Part shown: piece after piece, positions 1 to 6,000 of the stretch
Layout of the letters: each line of letters starts with the position of its first letter
Numbering within the stretch: position 1 is the first letter of the stretch
Origin: an uncultured bacterium
GTDB taxonomy: Bacteria; Omnitrophota; Gorgyraeia; Ghiorseimicrobiales; Ghiorseimicrobiaceae
NCBI GenBank assembly: GCA_913009335.1
Contig: CAJVXN010000020.1
Span: 1-38,540 of the forward strand
Length of the DNA: 38,540 bases
Direction of reading: 5' to 3'
Position numbers and translations under genes: made by a program
The notes under the pieces: generated by a model
The model's database searches: none
Told to the model about the DNA's origin: nothing
Seen by the model: only the letters and a program-made list of their open reading frames with translations

Positions 1-99
1 AGAAAATCTGCCGAATACTTACACCTACGAGGTGTTAGTTTTTGGGTATACAGAATACGAGACACGAGGTACGGCATTTATTCTTCCGCCTCGCCGATG
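1..99 (+). repeat. 99-bp direct repeat, copy 1 (matches 1549-1647)
   Basis: Bases 1-99 and 1549-1647 match at 98 of 99 positions (C at 63, T at 1611) and are in the same reading frame, both ending in the SASPM motif. The block contains the short palindrome ACACCT-ACG-AGGTGT at 21-35. The identity indicates recent copying or homogenisation within the gene. It is also the reason to doubt the ATG at 97 as a gene start. Confidence 0.95.
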
Positions 100-3000
100 A
101 AGGACAAGAGGATGATCTTTTCATTCTCCCGTAGTTTATTGGAAAAAATGCCAACATTGTTTGCTATGGTTGGTATTTTTGTTTTTTGTCTACCTTCTAC
201 GGCCTTAGCGTTATCTGCGATGGAGTCGGGACAGATAGCAATGCTTGCGATAGCGGGAATACTGTTTCTGTTTCTTACCGGTCTTTTAAGTTTTATGCTT
301 TACCTATTTATTATTGGCCGGACTATTAGAGAATTCAATCTTTCTTCCGCTGTTTCGATAGTTATAGCTTATTCGGTGGTACCACTTGTTGTTTCAGTCG
401 GAACCAGCATCTTTTTTATCAATCTTCACAAAAACGGATGGCCGATAGAGAATAAAGAATTTGGCAACTTAATTGTAATTCTAGGTATTAATCTTGGTTT
501 TTGGTTGGGCTCTGCCTTTTGTGTGTACGAGAGTATCAATGAGGCCGGTTATAAGGAACTATATGACAAAGGTGGTTCAAAGGAAGGTTCAGAAATTTAT
601 TCTCGCAGCAAGTCCGTTTCTACAGCCAATCCCCATAGAAAACGTTTATTAGATGTGCTCAAGAGTATTGATAGTGCTGCTGGTGATAATTTAAGTAAGC
701 CTGTATTCGAAAATGAGATTTTTGAATTAATGGCTTTAACGGAGGTGTACGAATTCGCGCGCCACATGTTTGGTTACCTCAATGATTTTATAAGGGGAAA
801 GATCAGCGATGGATTCCTCATGTCTTATACGCAAAGTTTGAGCGTAAAACAAAGAGTAAAAAAATCAATTATAGAGATAGAGGCGATATTAAGAGCATCT
901 GAGCGTCAGGTGAAGCTAGAGGCAATTAGAAGAATGAGGGCAACTATCGCTGTAGGTGGTGTTTATAGCCGTGAACATGCCGGTGATATGAATAACGATA
1001 TATTGCGCAGTATTAGCCTTTGGATTGAAGATCCGGCATTAGCTAGAAAACGAAATAATTATGTTAATACAGTAGGAGTTAAGATGGTGCAAAGCGGAGA
1101 GATTAGTCCGGATGGGGCCAAGGCAGTAGAGATGCTAAGGGATGCTTTTATGTTTGCGGCTTCTAATACAGATGAAGCACCTGCTATGCTTATTGCTCAA
1201 ATTGTAGAAAAATTTAATTTAAAGATATTCCTAGCTTCAACAGATGATTCACCGGAGTTTCCGCGAATAGTTAATAATGGTCAAAATATTGTAGCTGTAC
1301 GGGCAAAATTCTGGAGTTTGCGTATTAACTCCCAAAAATCGCTCTGGAAGCTTTCCAGGAAAATAGAAAAATTCCTCTTAGCGGAAGAAGATAAGCTTAA
1401 ACATGAGATGTTGGATTTTAAAAAAGAAGAGTCCGCCTCGCCGATGAGTTCCGACGCTTCACCAATGTACACCTACGAGGTGTACAAAGGGGGAGGTAGA
1501 AGAGAAGTCGCCGCCTGCACTGAGCAAGGCCGAAGTACCTCGCCGATGAGAAAATCTGCCGAATACTTACACCTACGAGGTGTTAGTTTTTGGGTATACA
1601 GAATACGAGATACGAGGTACGGCATTTATTCTTCCGCCTCGCCGATGGAGAAAGAAGAGATAGACGAAATTATACAGCGTCTTAATCAACTAAGAGACGG
1701 TCATCTTGATGATCTTGTTGAGAAATCGCCCTTTAATCAAGATATTAAAACGATTAAGGCAGATATGGGATGGTGGGCATATTTTAGTCAGCTTCTTGAG
1801 TGGATAATTTTACCGATAATAGAACAAGCCTTTGGTAGGGAAGATGTTCTAGTAAATAAGATAATAAGGTTTATTGCTAAATATAGTTCTGGATACGAAG
1901 GCATTAAAGAAGATTCTTTCGTCTATAGGGCGCCGTATATAGAAGAAATTAACGAAGCCGATAGGTTAATCGATGAAGTCTTGCGTCGATTGAAAAATGA
2001 TAACATACATTCCGCCTCGCCGATTATCGTTGAAGCGGATTATCAGATGGTAAAAGGCGTAATAAAAGAAGGGGTTTTAAGAGATGGTTTAAAGATTATT
2101 TTTGATAATGAGACCATGGCGATAACAGACAGCCTTTCTAGAAAATATTTTGAGATTGGATTATATACGGTTTATTTTAATCAAGAATTTGCCCAGCCAC
2201 AAAATACGGATATCCGTGGACGGGAGTTTACTAAGGAAGCATTTCAATATTTAAATAAGAGGTATAAACAGTATTTTGAAAGAGTGATTGTAGTGGAAGA
2301 GAATATATCAGATTCAGTAAAGAGGCATGAAATACTACATGATGTTTACCATTTTTTACTTAAGGAAAACAGAAATACTTTAGATTCTTTGGTGAATAAT
2401 ATAGCTTACCACTTTGGAAACGATGTGCGATATATGATAGCTTTCAAGGGTATTTCGAAATATCTTGGTGAGTTTCACTTTTCTAACAATAATCCTTATG
2501 ACAGGAAACAGCTCGCTTATAATATGCTTCCCGAATTTATCAGTTATTTCTTCTCAGGTCAGCCTTTAGAAAAAACGGATAAATATGTAATAGAAAAATA
2601 TTCCTATATACGCGATAAGACCCCTGAGGAGATAAAAAATCTATTTATCAGTCTTGGTTTTATCTGGCCTTCGGTTACAGATTCTTCTTCTGCCTCACCG
2701 ATAGTAAAATCTTCGGTTGGTGCAGAGAATCTGGTAGTTAAGAAAACCGTTGAATATATAATGAAAATTTTCGCTAAAGAGCCTCAGCGTAAATTTTTGC
2801 CTTCAAGAAAGGAATTGGCAGACGGCCTTAAGATAAAGTATCCGGTACTCTCTCAGCATTGGGATAATATTTTGATAAGTTTATCCGAGAGTGCTAATGA
2901 AAGGATGCTTAGAGCGGTAAAGTTTCGTCAGAATCCTATCCAGACAATATCCGAAGAAATATTAGCTATATTTATCAACGAGCCCGAACGCCGAAGGCTG

Positions 3001-6000
3001 CCCTCGCAGAGAGAGGTAGGTGTTATTTTCGGAGCACACAAAGGGACAATGTCTAAATCTTATTGGGCTAAAGTACTTAAATATTTGCCGAAATCAAATA
3101 ACCAGAGGATTATTAATGCGGTAAAATTTTACCAGAATCCTATCCAGGCAATATCCGAAGAAATATTAGCTATATTTATCAACGAGCCCGAACGCCGAAG
3201 GCTGCCCTCGCAGAGAGAGGTAGGCCGTATTTTTGGGTTAGATGCAGTTACAATATCCCACTCTTACTGGAAAAGGGTGCTTAAATATCTATCCCAATCT
3301 AGTGATCAAAGAGTTGTCAACGCGTTAAAATTCCACCAATTTCCTGTTAAGGCAATAGCCGAAGAGATATTACGGATGTTTAAAGGATATCCAGAAATAA
3401 CAATTTTACCAACGCAGGAAGAAGTAGGCCATATTTTTGGGGTAAGCAAAAAGCCAATATCCCGATATTATTGGAAAGAAGTACTCAAAGTTCTAAGCAC
3501 CTCTAGCAATGAAAGGTTAAGGAAGGCTGTAAAATGGTGGAATTCTCCTTACCGTAGTTTATTTATACAGGTCGGTTGGCAAGAGAATTATGATCCCGCA
3601 TCCAATAGTTTTAGAGCCGGCACTAGAATAAGAACACCTTTGGAAATTCTGGCGAGAAGGGAAGAAAAGGCTATCCGTTTCCAGCGCATTGCTATTCTTT
3701 ATAGCTGTATAGATGATTTGGGCGCCGGGGAAAGAGGTATAATAAGAATTATTATCACTTATTTGGGTAACGGAGCAGGCGGAACCCCTTCAGTTAGTGA
3801 AATTGCGCAAAAAACAGGATTGGCAGAGGACGAGATTAAGAAGATTTTTAGTGTTTTAAAAGACGATATCACTAATAGAATAACTGATTTAGAAAAAACA
3901 AAGCAAAATTTAACGAGAAAGTCAAATGCGGGTTTGGCTGTGTCCTTCATCAACCGAGAAAGAATTTACTCTGAGCGAGAGGAAATAGATAGAAGCGCTT
4001 CACCGGTGGAGGATAATGATAGAATTACCTCTTCGCCGATAAAAAATACGATGAGACATTTAATTAATCATCCAGATGAAAAGTTTGATAAGCAATTATT
4101 TGCTAAGCTGGGCATAGAAGCTATTATGTCTAAAGTTGGATTGGGAAAAAGCGCTAATTTTGTAATTCCAAGTCGGGATTCTAGATGGGAAATTTTACCT
4201 ACTTATTTAGAACATTCGGAGCAAACGATGGAAACTAGCGAAGACTTTATATTCTTTCATAAAGTAAGGCCATTTATCCTTGGGGCCGATGAGCTTGTTC
4301 TATCTGGAGGCGCATGGGGGAAGTGTCATTATAGAATGTATAGAGAAGTCTTAAAGATTATGATGCAGGCAAAAAGGAGTATTATACTTCATTTTCCTGC
4401 CGATGCCATTTACCCGGAGGATAAAAGCATTGATGATACTGAAGCGATGGATTACAGGCGCGTTTTACAGGGCCCTTATCATTATGGAATATTGGATCAT
4501 CAGGAAGTCTCCTGGGAGAAAGCACTAAAAGCTGGGATTTTGACTCCCGATGTACAGATTCCTGCCTGCATGCTGTCTGAGGGGGAGGAAATTTGGTCTA
4601 ATTCTGATAAACCTCAGATATTTGTTTATTTTTGGGAATCTCATGAAGCGATTTTTAAAAGGACGATAGATTCCGCCGCCTCGCCGATAAGAAAAACAGT
4701 TTATGAACAATGGTTTAATGAACGGTTTGTTTTGGAGGGTGCTATTTTTAAAAGTCTAAAGCATGCAGCAGAGAATACGCGCAATCTGGATGAGGAAAAA
4801 CAGGGATTGATACTTAAGACAGATAAGGGAGATAGGATATTTGTCTCGGATAATAATTTCTGGAACCGACAGAATGAAAGAAATAAAGAATTTAAGGCGT
4901 TTGTCGAAGAACATAAAATAAATCAAGTAATCGGACCCATAACATATTTCCACACCCATGCTTTTATCGAAGCATGCGAAGCGCATAAACAACTAAATTA
5001 TCCCGATGGCTTTATAGTTTCTCCAAGTGCGGAAGATTTACCTCTTTGGCATTTACTTAAAAAGGAACAGCACATTTTTAAGGTAGTTAGCGAAAGCGTA
5101 ACCATAGAAGATGATTTGGAAATAAATTATTCTATTGTGGCCGATATAGATAAGTATGTTTATATGGCAGCATATAAAATTAATGATGCTCTTAAGGAGT
5201 ATCCGAAAAAACGGATATTATTTAGCTTGTATCCTGAGATAGAGCGTCTCCTCACGTCTTTATCATCTGATACTTATATTGTTAATCCGAAGGCGATATT
5301 CGATAAAGAGCTTGTTACTGTGCTTAATGTAGTGGTTATGGATGAGGATGAAAATGAGTTAGCAGAGAGGAATAGGGGTTATGCGCAATATGGAATACCG
5401 GAATTTTGGACAAAAGTAGAGAAAAACAAAATTTCTTCCTCCTCGCCGGTGCCGTCTCTTGTTTCGATATTTGACGCAGTTACAAAAGGAACACTAACAA
5501 GAAAAATGTATTTAACATTGATTCCGGCGCCAATAGAAGAAATCAATTTAACCAAACCTTTTTATCATCTGAAGGAGTTGAGTCGATTATGCAAAATGGA
5601 TGATAAGATCATTAAAAGTCGTCTTAAGGATGGAGAGTTAAAGGGAAAGAAGGAAGGGAAAGCGTGGCGGATTCCAAAAGAGACAGCTAATTTATTAATA
5701 AACTCACTTCCCATTAAGAAGGTTGTTGAGGGTATATGGGGTTTGCAATACGATTGGCGGAATCCTTTTCGATATGTGAATAACAAAAAGAAACAAATCG
5801 TTGATTTAAGCATGAAAGTCAAGAGAGTCCCCATAGATATTGTTAATGACATGAATCAGTTATTGAAGACAAGCATTTCATTTGAAGATGCTTTAAGGAT
5901 GCTTCAGGAGAGTGGATTAAACATTTTTCGTGGGGGATTTAAAGCAGTCTTAGATAATCCTGAGCAGTATTTTCAAAAAGAAGATATGCAAAGTGAATTG

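Noticed and set aside
2929-3224. CRISPR-like direct repeats
   Set aside because: Only two near-identical units, each in frame within a protein repeat; no short spacers and no cas genes.
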